DNA of 7,743 bases. Origin: Lewinellaceae bacterium (GTDB lineage Bacteria > Bacteroidota > Bacteroidia > Chitinophagales > Saprospiraceae). Of the stretch, positions 1-5,402 are shown piece after piece. The stretch is taken from positions 1-7,743 of the forward strand of contig JACJYM010000022.1 of the NCBI GenBank assembly GCA_020636155.1, written 5' to 3'. Positions within the stretch are counted from its first letter, which is position 1; each line of letters opens with the position of its first letter. Made by a program: the position numbers and the translations under genes. The notes under the pieces were generated by a model, which saw only the letters and a list, made by a program, of their open reading frames with translations, made no database searches and was not told where the DNA came from.

Positions 1-541
1 CAGTATTTGCAGAAACCGTTACTGCACTTTTTACTACCTCATCTTTGGTAACCTTAAGGGCTACTGCCTCTACAGTTGATGAAAAGGTAGTTTCTATTCC
101 TTCTGCAGCCATCTCCTTAGCACTTACATTAACTATTTGATTAAATTCAACCCAACCCCATTTTTGCAATTGGTTAAATCCTGCCTTAGCCAATTTCCCT
201 GCAGCTCCTGCTCCCAATCCTTCCAAAGCTGTGAAACCTAGATGCATCGCCCAATCACCAACGCCATTTAGATTAGACAAGGTACCATTTGCCAAATCAG
301 TTGCTAAATTGCCTCCACTTGTTATTGCCATTCCTAAAGTAGGGTTAACAACACCTACTGCACCACCTACTGCACCGGACCCAAAATAACCTAAGCCGTC
401 CCAGAATCCATTAACATTTCCCCAATTACTGTAAAGATTCATTCCGCCATTTATCAGAGCGGCCACTGCAAACACTAGAAATGGTAAATCACCATGTGGA
501 TCTGCATAAATTATTGGATTATTTGCTACAGCCGAATATGG
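1..541 (-). pseudogene. RHS toxin tip region (module 1), partial, runs off window
   Basis: The frame is open from 541 to the window edge and begins PYSAVANNPIIYADPHGD, the usual end of the RHS-repeat-associated core ('SPYNAMGNNPI..DP.GD'). After this comes a hydrophobic, Gly/Ala-rich stretch (roughly residues 20-60, with ALINGGMN and GSGAVGGAVGVVNP) and then a helical Lys/Glu-containing stretch. This is typical of the linker between an RHS core and its C-terminal toxin. The toxin domain itself lies outside the window, so its activity cannot be named. The reading frame is the same as that of the core fragment at 545-802 and is separated from it only by the TAA at 542-544. The first internal ATG in frame is at 440-442, and I see no reason to treat it as a real start. 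I call this the 3' part of an rhs gene or cassette silenced by one nonsense codon. Sequencing error or readthrough are alternatives. Confidence 0.72.
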
Positions 542-802
542 TTAAAGCTCAACAACCATTTCCGCTTTAGGATCTACCTGCCACCATCTTCCTAATGCGG
601 AATCATGTACCCGATAGGTCGTAAGACCTATCCCACTGCCTATGATGCCTGAAAACTCAATACCGTTGTACTGATATTTTTCATTAACGCCTTGTTGCTC
701 ACTAAAAGTTCCCTCCATCTTCATCCCGAAAGCATAATAGCGGTAACTGCCAGTGAGCTCGTTGGTCTCATGGACATTTTCTATATTCCATGCTCGATGC
801 TT
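542..802 (-). pseudogene. RHS core fragment (module 1) ending in an in-frame stop
   Basis: The frame opens after a TAA at 803-805 and reads ...ENVHETNELTGSYRYYAFGMKMEGT, then YQYNGIEFSGIIGSGIGL, then TTYRVHDSALGRWWQVDPKAE, and stops at 542-544. These are the hallmark elements of the last part of a Bacteroidota RHS-repeat-associated core: Y(Y)PFGMKMEG, KYQYNGIE, RxHDPALGRWWQVDPKAE. The core is the self-cleaving boundary that releases the toxin tip in RHS/YD-repeat proteins. Only about 85 codons are present, whereas complete RHS proteins have a thousand or more residues, so this is a 5'-truncated remnant. An ATG at 722-724 would give 60 residues but lies inside the conserved core and is unlikely to be a natural start. 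Where a Ser codon is expected (LSPY), the sequence has TAA; TCA to TAA would be a one-base change. Homology to the second module ends near 780. Confidence 0.8.
613..632. repeat. Perfect hairpin inside the RHS core, module 1 copy
   Basis: GATAGGTC-GTAA-GACCTATC has 8-base perfect arms and a 4-base loop. It lies within codons for GIGLTTYR in the RHS core. The same hairpin occurs at 2931-2950 in module 2, so it predates the split of the two modules. It may simply be a coding coincidence inherited by both copies. Confidence 0.6.
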
Positions 803-840
803 TTATAAAACAAAATCTTTCTCAAACTATACTACAATAA

Positions 841-866
841 AAGCCCCGAGACTATCCCCGAGGCTT
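841..866 (-). terminator. Hairpin terminator after the lipoprotein gene at 929-1351
   Basis: Read on the minus strand, AAGCCTCG pairs with CGGGGCTT (8 pairs, one of them U-G) around a 10-base loop, followed by TTATTG. It sits 62 bases past the stop of the lipoprotein gene and before the module 1 RHS fragment. On the plus strand the same hairpin is followed by ATTTTTATT, so it could act in both directions, although no plus-strand gene leads into it. Its position suggests it ends the toxin/immunity transcript that starts further right. Confidence 0.6.
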
Positions 867-928
867 ATTTTTATTCTTCTTCGTTGGAAGAATATTTTCT
901 CAAAAACGTTTCCATTGAGGATGGATGG

Positions 929-1351
929 TTATTTACATTTTCTACAATTTTTTTTCATTCTTTCAAAAGCTTGATTCTCAAATTCTGATGGGTTTTCTAT
1001 TGACATTTTATTGCTTATTCTAGAGTTAATATTTGTTAAAGTATCTTGAGTATTTACATTTAAATAATTTTCAGTATTCTTAATTCTTATAAGTGTATCT
1101 ACTTTATTGTCATAATAACTCTTCACTATCGCAGAATCACCGTCGTCACTAAACTGAATATTCGACCGTATTCCAATAAGTCCTGTTGGTTCGGTAAAAA
1201 ATAAGATATCTCCATTAGACAAAATATATAATTCAATATATCTAAACTTATTACCAGTTGACTCAACCAAGTAAAAAGATTTATCAAAGTCATCGCTCGT
1301 AGAACAAGTAATAGTACAAAATATTGAAATCAATAAGACTATAATTTTCAT
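929..1351 (-). CDS. Predicted lipoprotein, candidate RHS immunity protein (copy A)
   Basis: A 140-residue protein with a short basic N-terminus, a hydrophobic stretch and Cys16 (TITC followed by STSDD), fitting a lipoprotein signal although the lipobox is not ideal. The mature part is small, probably mostly beta in the middle (YIELYILSNGDILFF), and ends in a charged stretch with two cysteines (KKNCRKC). I do not recognise a named family. It aligns without gaps to the protein at 4091-4516 with roughly two thirds identity (about 93 of 140 by hand count), and more distantly to the adjacent protein at 1404-1835. It follows that gene after 52 bases and precedes a terminator at 841-866. Position behind an RHS tip, small size and multiple diverged copies suggest an immunity protein. 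The envelope location would imply a toxin acting in, or passing through, the periplasm. That function is inference. Confidence 0.75.
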   Translation of the reverse strand: MKIIVLLISIFCTITCSTSDDFDKSFYLVESTGNKFRYIELYILSNGDILFFTEPTGLIGIRSNIQFSDDGDSAIVKSYYDNKVDTLIRIKNTENYLNVNTQDTLTNINSRISNKMSIENPSEFENQAFERMKKNCRKCK

Positions 1352-1403
1352 TGGTCTAATTTTGTTTAGTCATCAATTTGATAAAACCTTACATATCCAG
1401 GAT

Positions 1404-1835
1404 CTAATTGTCAATATGCTTTAATATGCTATCTCTTCTATAATATATCTTTTGCTCAAATAAAATAGGATTTTCTTGAAGTTTTTTATAATCAACGTTT
1501 TGATAAAATCTAATAAAAGTATCCTTAGGACTGTAAAGATTTTGGTCTTTTCGAATAAATCTTTTTACTCCTAAGATTTCCCCATCATTCTTTATAGTAA
1601 ATGTCAAACTATCTGTATCAAAGTTTTTCATTATTATATCATAAGGCACAAATCTTATTAAGTCATTCCACACAATAATCTCATTATCCGGCAAAATATA
1701 AAGTTCTGTATATAAGTCTTCGATTTTTGAATAGCTATAATAATTTAATTGCTCGTCAAATTTTCTATTATTTTTCCATTGACAATCAAAAAACGAAAGT
1801 ATTACTACTAAAAGTGTGAAATTTTTTAGATTCAT
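1404..1835 (-). CDS. Predicted lipoprotein, candidate cognate immunity protein of the module 2 toxin tip (copy C)
   Basis: A 143-residue protein whose ATG directly abuts the stop of the RHS tip gene (TAAATG, no spacer). This is the layout expected of a translationally coupled toxin-immunity pair and supports the start. The N-terminus is hydrophobic up to Cys18 (LSFFDC). An Asp before the Cys is unusual for a lipobox, so lipidation is less certain than for the other two copies. YTELYILPDNEIIVW and ENPILFEQKIYYRR line up with YTEIYVLSNGDILVF and ENPQEFENQAFERM of the protein at 4091-4516, so I take it as a distant third member of one family. It lacks the C-terminal cysteine pair. No named family recognised. 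The immunity role rests on gene order and on the paralogues. Confidence 0.75.
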   Translation of the reverse strand: MNLKNFTLLVVILSFFDCQWKNNRKFDEQLNYYSYSKIEDLYTELYILPDNEIIVWNDLIRFVPYDIIMKNFDTDSLTFTIKNDGEILGVKRFIRKDQNLYSPKDTFIRFYQNVDYKKLQENPILFEQKIYYRRDSILKHIDN

Positions 1836-2780
1836 TTATCTATTAGTTATCATTTTAGAAAATTTAATCATAAGCTCAGGCTTGCTAAAATTAATAATCA
1901 TAGCAATATATGGCCTTTCGCTAGTAGACCCTGTTGGTTCCATCATTTCCACCTCATATCTAAGTGGACGTCTCTTATGAGATAATACTTGTGAGAAATA
2001 ATTACCATTATCAGGCACTGGTTTCGGAATTAAAATTTGTATCCCACCTTTATTATATTTATATATTGGAGCCCAGTTTGCTCCCCATTTAGATTCCAAA
2101 TAAGTAAAATTTTTGAGATAATCTTCAAAGTTAAATAGTTCAAGATTTGAATATTTATCCTTTACAATATAATTCTCGTCCAAAATTACCGCCCCTCTAT
2201 CCTCAGCAGCCTTCACATAATTTAATCTTTGTTCATACTTTTTCAATTCTCTCAAAAATCTTGCAGCTTCCTCGACAATATTATCTGCCCCCAAGTTGAA
2301 AGGTTGAAAATCTCTTCCCGCTTGACTTGATGCTACTCGAGAGTGAGATTGATTGGCTTTTACTAATTCAATATCCCATCTTTGTGCATAAGAGACACTA
2401 GGTCCACCGTAAAAGAATTGTTGATTAGCAGCATTATAATTAACACTTCCAACAGACAATCCAACGCCTGACAAATTTCTATTTATACTGGCTCCAGCAT
2501 TAAAGCCATCTGTTCCATAACTTACAGATAGCGGACCATATCCAACGCCTACCGATGCAAAAACTTTTTCCGAACCAAAATTATAACCTACCGTAGCACT
2601 AACAGGGCCAACCCCCACCGTCACTCCAATGCTAAATCCACCATCAAAACTTATATATGGCAAAATAAAGAAGTCTCCTTCAGGGTCAGAAGCAGTAATA
2701 GGATTATTGCCCATGGCGTTGTAAGGAGATAGGCCATAGAGGGATTCCGCTTTAGGATCAACCTGATTCCGCAGCAGCAT
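1836..2780 (-). CDS. Orphan RHS C-terminal toxin tip (module 2), 5'-truncated
   Basis: A 314-codon frame. Residues 6-12 (QVDPKAE) and 17-36 (LSPYNAMGNNPI...DPEGD) are the end of the RHS core. Residues about 38-130 are Gly/Val/Ser-rich with alternating patterns (IGVTVGVGPVSATVGYNFG, FASVGVGYGPLSVSYG) that look like a repetitive beta region. The last roughly 180 residues are mixed and charged (EEAARFLRELKKYEQ, LESKWGANWAPIYKY, GGIQILIPKPVPDNG) and are the likely toxin domain; I do not recognise its family. Methionine 1 lies in inserted DNA: the frame upstream runs only to a TAG at 2802-2804, and core homology begins at the Gln codon 2763-2765. The ATG is therefore probably not an evolved start. 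The gene may be silent unless recombined behind an intact rhs. Its stop abuts the candidate immunity gene at 1835. Confidence 0.72.
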   Translation of the reverse strand: MLLRNQVDPKAESLYGLSPYNAMGNNPITASDPEGDFFILPYISFDGGFSIGVTVGVGPVSATVGYNFGSEKVFASVGVGYGPLSVSYGTDGFNAGASINRNLSGVGLSVGSVNYNAANQQFFYGGPSVSYAQRWDIELVKANQSHSRVASSQAGRDFQPFNLGADNIVEEAARFLRELKKYEQRLNYVKAAEDRGAVILDENYIVKDKYSNLELFNFEDYLKNFTYLESKWGANWAPIYKYNKGGIQILIPKPVPDNGNYFSQVLSHKRRPLRYEVEMMEPTGSTSERPYIAMIINFSKPELMIKFSKMITNR

Positions 2781-2800
2781 ATCCTGAGGGATATGTGCTG
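2772..2800. repeat. Hairpin in insertion, near the truncated tip gene
   Basis: CAGCA-g-CATATCC and GGATATG-TGCTG pair over 12 bases with a single bulged G and a 4-base loop (TGAG). The ATG at 2778-2780 that could begin the tip frame lies inside this stem, so if it were transcribed the start codon would be buried in structure. Confidence 0.6.
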
Positions 2801-2868
2801 ACTACACCTATCGCTCCTTTCTCTCCTTCGTCGAGATGCGGGGCGATGGTTTCGTTTCACTTCGGTCA

Positions 2869-2887
2869 CGAGACATAATATGTCTCG
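2869..2887. repeat. Near-perfect palindrome in insertion
   Basis: CGAGACATA and TATGTCTCG are perfect 9-base arms separated by one A. A palindrome this tight is a cruciform or dimer-binding shape rather than a normal RNA hairpin loop. It lies within the DNA that splits the RHS core of module 2. Confidence 0.7.
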
Positions 2888-2901
2888 AACAACCTCGTTC
2901 A

Positions 2902-2973
2902 CCACCTGCCTAATGCGGGATCATGTACTCGATAGGTCGTAAGACCTATCCCACTGCCTATGATGCCCGAAAA
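2902..2973 (-). pseudogene. RHS core middle fragment (module 2)
   Basis: The frame reads FSGIIGSGIGLTTYRVHD and then PALGRW, followed by TGA at 2899-2901. It matches module 1 (585-656) almost codon for codon. It is out of frame with the pieces on either side, which share a frame with each other. It is a remnant, not a separate gene. Confidence 0.75.
2931..2950. repeat. Perfect hairpin inside the RHS core, module 2 copy
   Basis: GATAGGTC-GTAA-GACCTATC, identical to the hairpin at 613-632. It is part of the shared core sequence and not part of the later insertions. Confidence 0.6.
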
Positions 2974-3011
2974 GCCACCCATCCCCGAAATCATCGAGGG
3001 TTCCTTCCTTC

Positions 3012-3168
3012 AAAGGTCTCCCAGACCTTTGATACTGACCATCTTTATGGTCAGTATATCAGTCAGTCATCATTGTACTGACTATTGCAAATATAATCAA
3101 TTTCTGCATGCTGCAAGCCGTAGTTTGCAGTTCAGACCTAAATTGATTTGCGATCAATTTTACGGTCT
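3012..3168. repeat. Array of five consecutive hairpins in the RHS core of module 2
   Basis: Five inverted repeats follow each other with short spacers: 3012-3030 (AAAGGTCT-CCC-AGACCTTT), 3032-3057 (11-base perfect arms, ATACTGACCAT, 4-base loop), 3061-3083 (AGTCAGT/ACTGACT, 9-base loop), 3111-3130 (CTGCAA/TTGCAG, 8-base loop) and 3140-3160 (AAATTGAT/ATCAATTT, 5-base loop), the last extended by an outer AGACC/GGTCT pair to 3134-3168. In module 1 the matching stretch between MKMEG and the FSGII codons is about 60 bases of ordinary coding sequence; here it is about 200 bases, so the array replaced or expanded it. The arms differ from one hairpin to the next, so it is not a tandem repeat or a CRISPR. 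No gene is visible in it. Confidence 0.7.
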
Positions 3169-3332
3169 TCATCTTCCATCTTCATTCCGAACGGATAATA
3201 ATGGTAGCTGCCCGTGAGTTCGTTGGTTTCAGGGATGTTTTTAGTGACCTCTATCTTGCCATCGTAATTTTGAAAATAACCGAATTCGAAAATAACTGAG
3301 ATGATATAATATTTACCATTCCAAATGGCCAT
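3138..3332 (-). pseudogene. RHS core 5' fragment (module 2)
   Basis: The frame ends VTKNIPETNELTGSYHYYPF followed by GMKMED, matching module 1 (NVHETNELTGSYRYYAFGMKMEG) and the YPFGM...E signature of RHS cores. It then runs into the hairpin array and stops at 3138-3140 after about 10 unrelated residues. Homology with module 1 starts only near 3245; the first 28 or so codons (MAIWNGKYYIISVIFEFGYF...) have no match there. Its ATG overlaps the last 20 bases of the 254-residue gene in another frame, which marks the junction where an rhs fragment was joined to an older gene. A remnant with no expected function of its own. Confidence 0.72.
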
Positions 3333-4077
3333 CTTTCAAATCGATTGGAAGGTTTTTCTTGAAATATAAAAAATTGTCATTTGTATAGAAGTAATTGCGA
3401 TATCCTTTCATCTTTACGATATTATTATTTTTCTGAAAGTATTCACTCATATTTATTGATGGTAAATCGAGCATTAATTCTGATTTTATATCTAATATAA
3501 GTTTGGCATCATCTACCAATACTATAGGAACATAATAAGGATTATAGACTCCATAATCCTCCTCCAATACCCACTGACCATTGTAAAATGACTTCAAAGT
3601 TTCGCCTAAACACAAATAAAAGATAAAATAATCAATTGCCGTTAATTTCGAAGTTTTTCTTCCTTTAATGAAATTCCGTAGACCATTTAGTTCGTCAAAG
3701 TTAAACTGATCAATTTTATATCCGAGCTCTTTTTCGACTAAACTTTTAATATAGAGTTGACTATTATTTTTTAGATTGAAAAGGCTGTCTTGGTAACTCT
3801 CGTACACGATCATATTTGGATTATCGATAGGAAAAGATTTATTCTTGATACAATTATCCAAGCACTCAACTGAAGAGAAAATAATTCCTTTCAGTTGTGA
3901 CAGTGGCACGTCTATTCTCTTGGATGGCAGAAATAGAATTTTATCTTTTTCTAATTCGAATATGAAGCCGAAATTGACATTTTTTAATTGATAGTCACAG
4001 TCAAATAATCCTTTCTCATAATTATTTAATTCAATTATTGCGTCTTGATATGGTATTATTTCAAAACAATTTTTCAT
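3313..4077 (-). CDS. Unidentified 254-residue protein, possibly an immunity protein
   Basis: No signal peptide or membrane segment, so probably cytoplasmic. It is acidic and aromatic-rich, with no motif I can tie to a known enzyme. The most distinctive part is residues about 148-189: IDYFIFYLCLGETLKSFYNG, then QWVLEEDYGVYNPYYVPIVL. A 'GE...G.W....yG.y.P.i' pattern of this kind recalls proteins I have seen near toxin genes, but I cannot name the family. It starts 13 bases after the lipoprotein gene at 4091-4516 and is very probably cotranscribed with it. Its TAA at 3313-3315 overlaps the following RHS fragment by 20 bases. Because it lies just before a new RHS core fragment, it occupies the slot of an immunity gene left from an earlier, now absent, toxin tip. 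This role is inferred from position only. Confidence 0.7.
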   Translation of the reverse strand: MKNCFEIIPYQDAIIELNNYEKGLFDCDYQLKNVNFGFIFELEKDKILFLPSKRIDVPLSQLKGIIFSSVECLDNCIKNKSFPIDNPNMIVYESYQDSLFNLKNNSQLYIKSLVEKELGYKIDQFNFDELNGLRNFIKGRKTSKLTAIDYFIFYLCLGETLKSFYNGQWVLEEDYGVYNPYYVPIVLVDDAKLILDIKSELMLDLPSINMSEYFQKNNNIVKMKGYRNYFYTNDNFLYFKKNLPIDLKDGHLEW

Positions 4078-4090
4078 ATATAAGTAATGC

Positions 4091-4516
4091 TTATATACGG
4101 CATTTTCTGCAATTTTTTTTCATTCTTTCAAAAGCTTGATTTTCAAATTCCTGTGGGTTTTCTATTGAAAGTTTGTTACTAATTATTTCATTCATTCTTA
4201 TCAAAGTGTCTAAAGTAGATACAATTAAATAATTTTCGGTATTCTCGATTTTAACGAGGATGTCAATTTTATCTTCGTAGTAATTTTTTACTTTTGCAGA
4301 ATCACCTCCATCACTATATTGAATATTCGCTCTTATGCCTAATAGTCCCATTGGTTCAAAAAAGACTAAGATATCTCCATTAGATAATACATAGATTTCA
4401 GTGTATTTAATTTTCGTACCCGATGACTCAATAAGGTAATATGATTTTTCAAAGTTATCGCTTGTCGAGCATCCATAGAAAAAGAATATTGCCAGTAATT
4501 GTATTAAAATTTTCAT
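4091..4516 (-). CDS. Predicted lipoprotein, candidate RHS immunity protein (copy B)
   Basis: A 141-residue protein with a good lipoprotein signal: a Lys near the N-terminus, a hydrophobic run and FFYGC followed by STSDN, giving Cys16 as the lipidated residue. It is a gap-free paralogue of the protein at 929-1351, about two thirds identical overall, with near identity over the last 28 or so residues (including ENQAFERMKKNCRKC). At the DNA level 4110-4141 and 945-976 are identical over 32 bases. It sits 79 bases after the 197-residue gene and 13 bases before the 254-residue gene on the same strand. No toxin tip lies directly upstream, so if it is an immunity gene it is an orphan. No named family recognised; the immunity role is inferred from its paralogues and the RHS context. 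Confidence 0.76.
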   Translation of the reverse strand: MKILIQLLAIFFFYGCSTSDNFEKSYYLIESSGTKIKYTEIYVLSNGDILVFFEPMGLLGIRANIQYSDGGDSAKVKNYYEDKIDILVKIENTENYLIVSTLDTLIRMNEIISNKLSIENPQEFENQAFERMKKNCRKCRI

Positions 4517-4595
4517 TACTTTTATAGATAATCGGCTGACATTACCAATGATTGATATTCAAGATATCTACCATTGTAATAGCCATATCTGCTGC

Positions 4596-5189
4596 CTAAT
4601 CATACGGGTTTTCCTGTGTCATCAAGCCTTTTCCCAAGGTGAGGAAGCCCAATATGATAATCACATAAAATATTCTTCCGGTGCTTATCGCAACCAACAC
4701 CCCTCCCAATATAATCATAATGCCTAATGCGATACTTACAAATCTAGTACTAAAACTATTTTTATCCTTTACCTGGTTGAAAACAAGAATTTGCTGCCGT
4801 ACATACGATTCAGGATATATATTGAGATTGACCTTATTCATGATTTCGCTCTCACTTACTTTTTTCCTAAGCAATGAGTTCACTAATTTCTTTTGTTCGG
4901 CTAATAAGCTCTTTGCCTCTTGTTCTACTACCTTTTTTAATATGTCTGGATCTAACTGTTCGAGCTCAGGTAAACGGCTTAAATCTTCTCCATTACTGAA
5001 TTTTTCTCTTATCAAGGGTCTATATTGGTCAGCCAACATGTTCTTAACGCTAGACATAATATTTTGAATGTCAGACTTGTATAATCCTTTCTTTACGAGC
5101 TGGTCTGAAATCTCAGATTCCTTGAGTTGGTTATTGATCACTTCTTTGGTGATTTCCTCAGCGTATTTTATTTTCTCCTTGTAAGTCAT
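4596..5189 (-). CDS. Membrane-anchored protein with helical repeats, function unknown
   Basis: A 197-residue protein. Residues 1-145 are hydrophilic and helical; 149-169 (FVSIALGIMIILGGVLVAIS) and about 172-190 (RIFYVIIILGFLTLGKG) are two closely spaced membrane segments forming a hairpin, followed by a short polar tail. The N-terminal part appears to contain two, possibly three, related 30-residue helix-turn-helix-like units: around 17-48 (NNQLKESEISDQLVKKGLY), 57-90 (weak) and 103-137 (KKVSESEIMNKVNLNIYPES). No signal peptide; the bulk should face the cytoplasm. I do not recognise a family. It is the first gene of the minus-strand series and is divergent from hmgA with 213 bases between. 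It may be an island gene or an unrelated resident; nothing links it to the RHS tips except strand and nearness. Confidence 0.72.
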   Translation of the reverse strand: MTYKEKIKYAEEITKEVINNQLKESEISDQLVKKGLYKSDIQNIMSSVKNMLADQYRPLIREKFSNGEDLSRLPELEQLDPDILKKVVEQEAKSLLAEQKKLVNSLLRKKVSESEIMNKVNLNIYPESYVRQQILVFNQVKDKNSFSTRFVSIALGIMIILGGVLVAISTGRIFYVIIILGFLTLGKGLMTQENPYD

Positions 5190-5339
5190 GCGAATTTTAT
5201 TTGTATGATAGAATCTTTTTACGACGTTTTCAAACCAATGGTTAAATGTATCATTATTTTTCTATTTAGAGAAATTCTTTATTGGCTATACGAAACTTTT
5301 AATTCATCAATATTTGCTAATTTTACGAATTATTCTTCC

Positions 5340-5374
5340 TTGCAAGTGCAAGACATATATGAAGGATAAATTTG
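5340..5374 (+). promoter_or_regulatory. Candidate hmgA-fahA promoter
   Basis: TAAATTTG at 5367-5374 matches the Bacteroidota -7 consensus TAnnTTTG exactly. A TTG at 5340-5342 could be the -33 element, but the 24-base gap is longer than the usual 19-20 or so, so only the -7 match is convincing. Transcription would begin near 5380, leaving a 5' leader of about 20 A/T-rich bases. The rest of the 213-base gap (5190-5402) shows no gene. On the opposite strand a weak TTTG...TATCAT pair near 5205-5235 could serve the gene at 5189. Confidence 0.45.
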
Positions 5375-5402
5375 CTTTTTTACAATTATAATAAGTTTAA
5401 AA

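Larger units (their letters stand above)
2766..2901. repeat. About 136-base hairpin-rich insertion in the RHS core of module 2
   Basis: Module 1 reads GRWWQVDPKAE without a break. In module 2 the same codons are split: GRW ends at 2902-2904 and QVDPKAE resumes at 2763-2765, with about 136 bases between (uncertain by about 5 bases, since part of the second Trp codon may survive). The insert brings a TGA at 2899-2901 directly after GRW and shifts the frame. It contains an imperfect hairpin at 2772-2800 (12 pairs with one bulged G), a weaker one at 2810-2847 and a perfect one at 2869-2887. No gene is recognisable in it. The structure resembles REP-like or MITE-like non-coding elements, but I see no terminal inverted repeats or target duplication that would prove transposition. 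Confidence 0.65.

Noticed and set aside
753..974. 73-codon plus-strand frame over the RHS fragment edge, terminator and lipoprotein tail
   Set aside because: It crosses a terminator hairpin and lies antisense to two supported features; no domain or start signal.
2651..2905. 84-codon minus-strand frame beginning MVNEVV within the module 2 insertion
   Set aside because: It runs across the hairpin insertion and then overlaps the core codons of the tip gene in the wrong frame; its arginine-rich and leucine-rich stretches are a shadow of that sequence.
3012..3168. CRISPR array as an explanation for the repeated hairpins
   Set aside because: The hairpins differ from each other in sequence, spacing and arm length; there is no constant repeat with spacers and no cas gene.
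4517..4595. Short Tyr-rich minus-strand open stretch (RYGYYNGRYLEY) between two genes
   Set aside because: Only about 24 codons, no start or binding site, no similarity I can recognise; treated as intergenic.
4681..5067. 128-codon plus-strand frame opposite the 197-residue gene
   Set aside because: Antisense shadow; the minus-strand protein has coherent membrane segments and repeats, while this one has no sensible composition.
5127..5369. 80-codon plus-strand frame before hmgA
   Set aside because: It covers the divergent promoter region and the start of the opposite gene; rich in Phe/Tyr from A/T-rich DNA, no recognisable domain.
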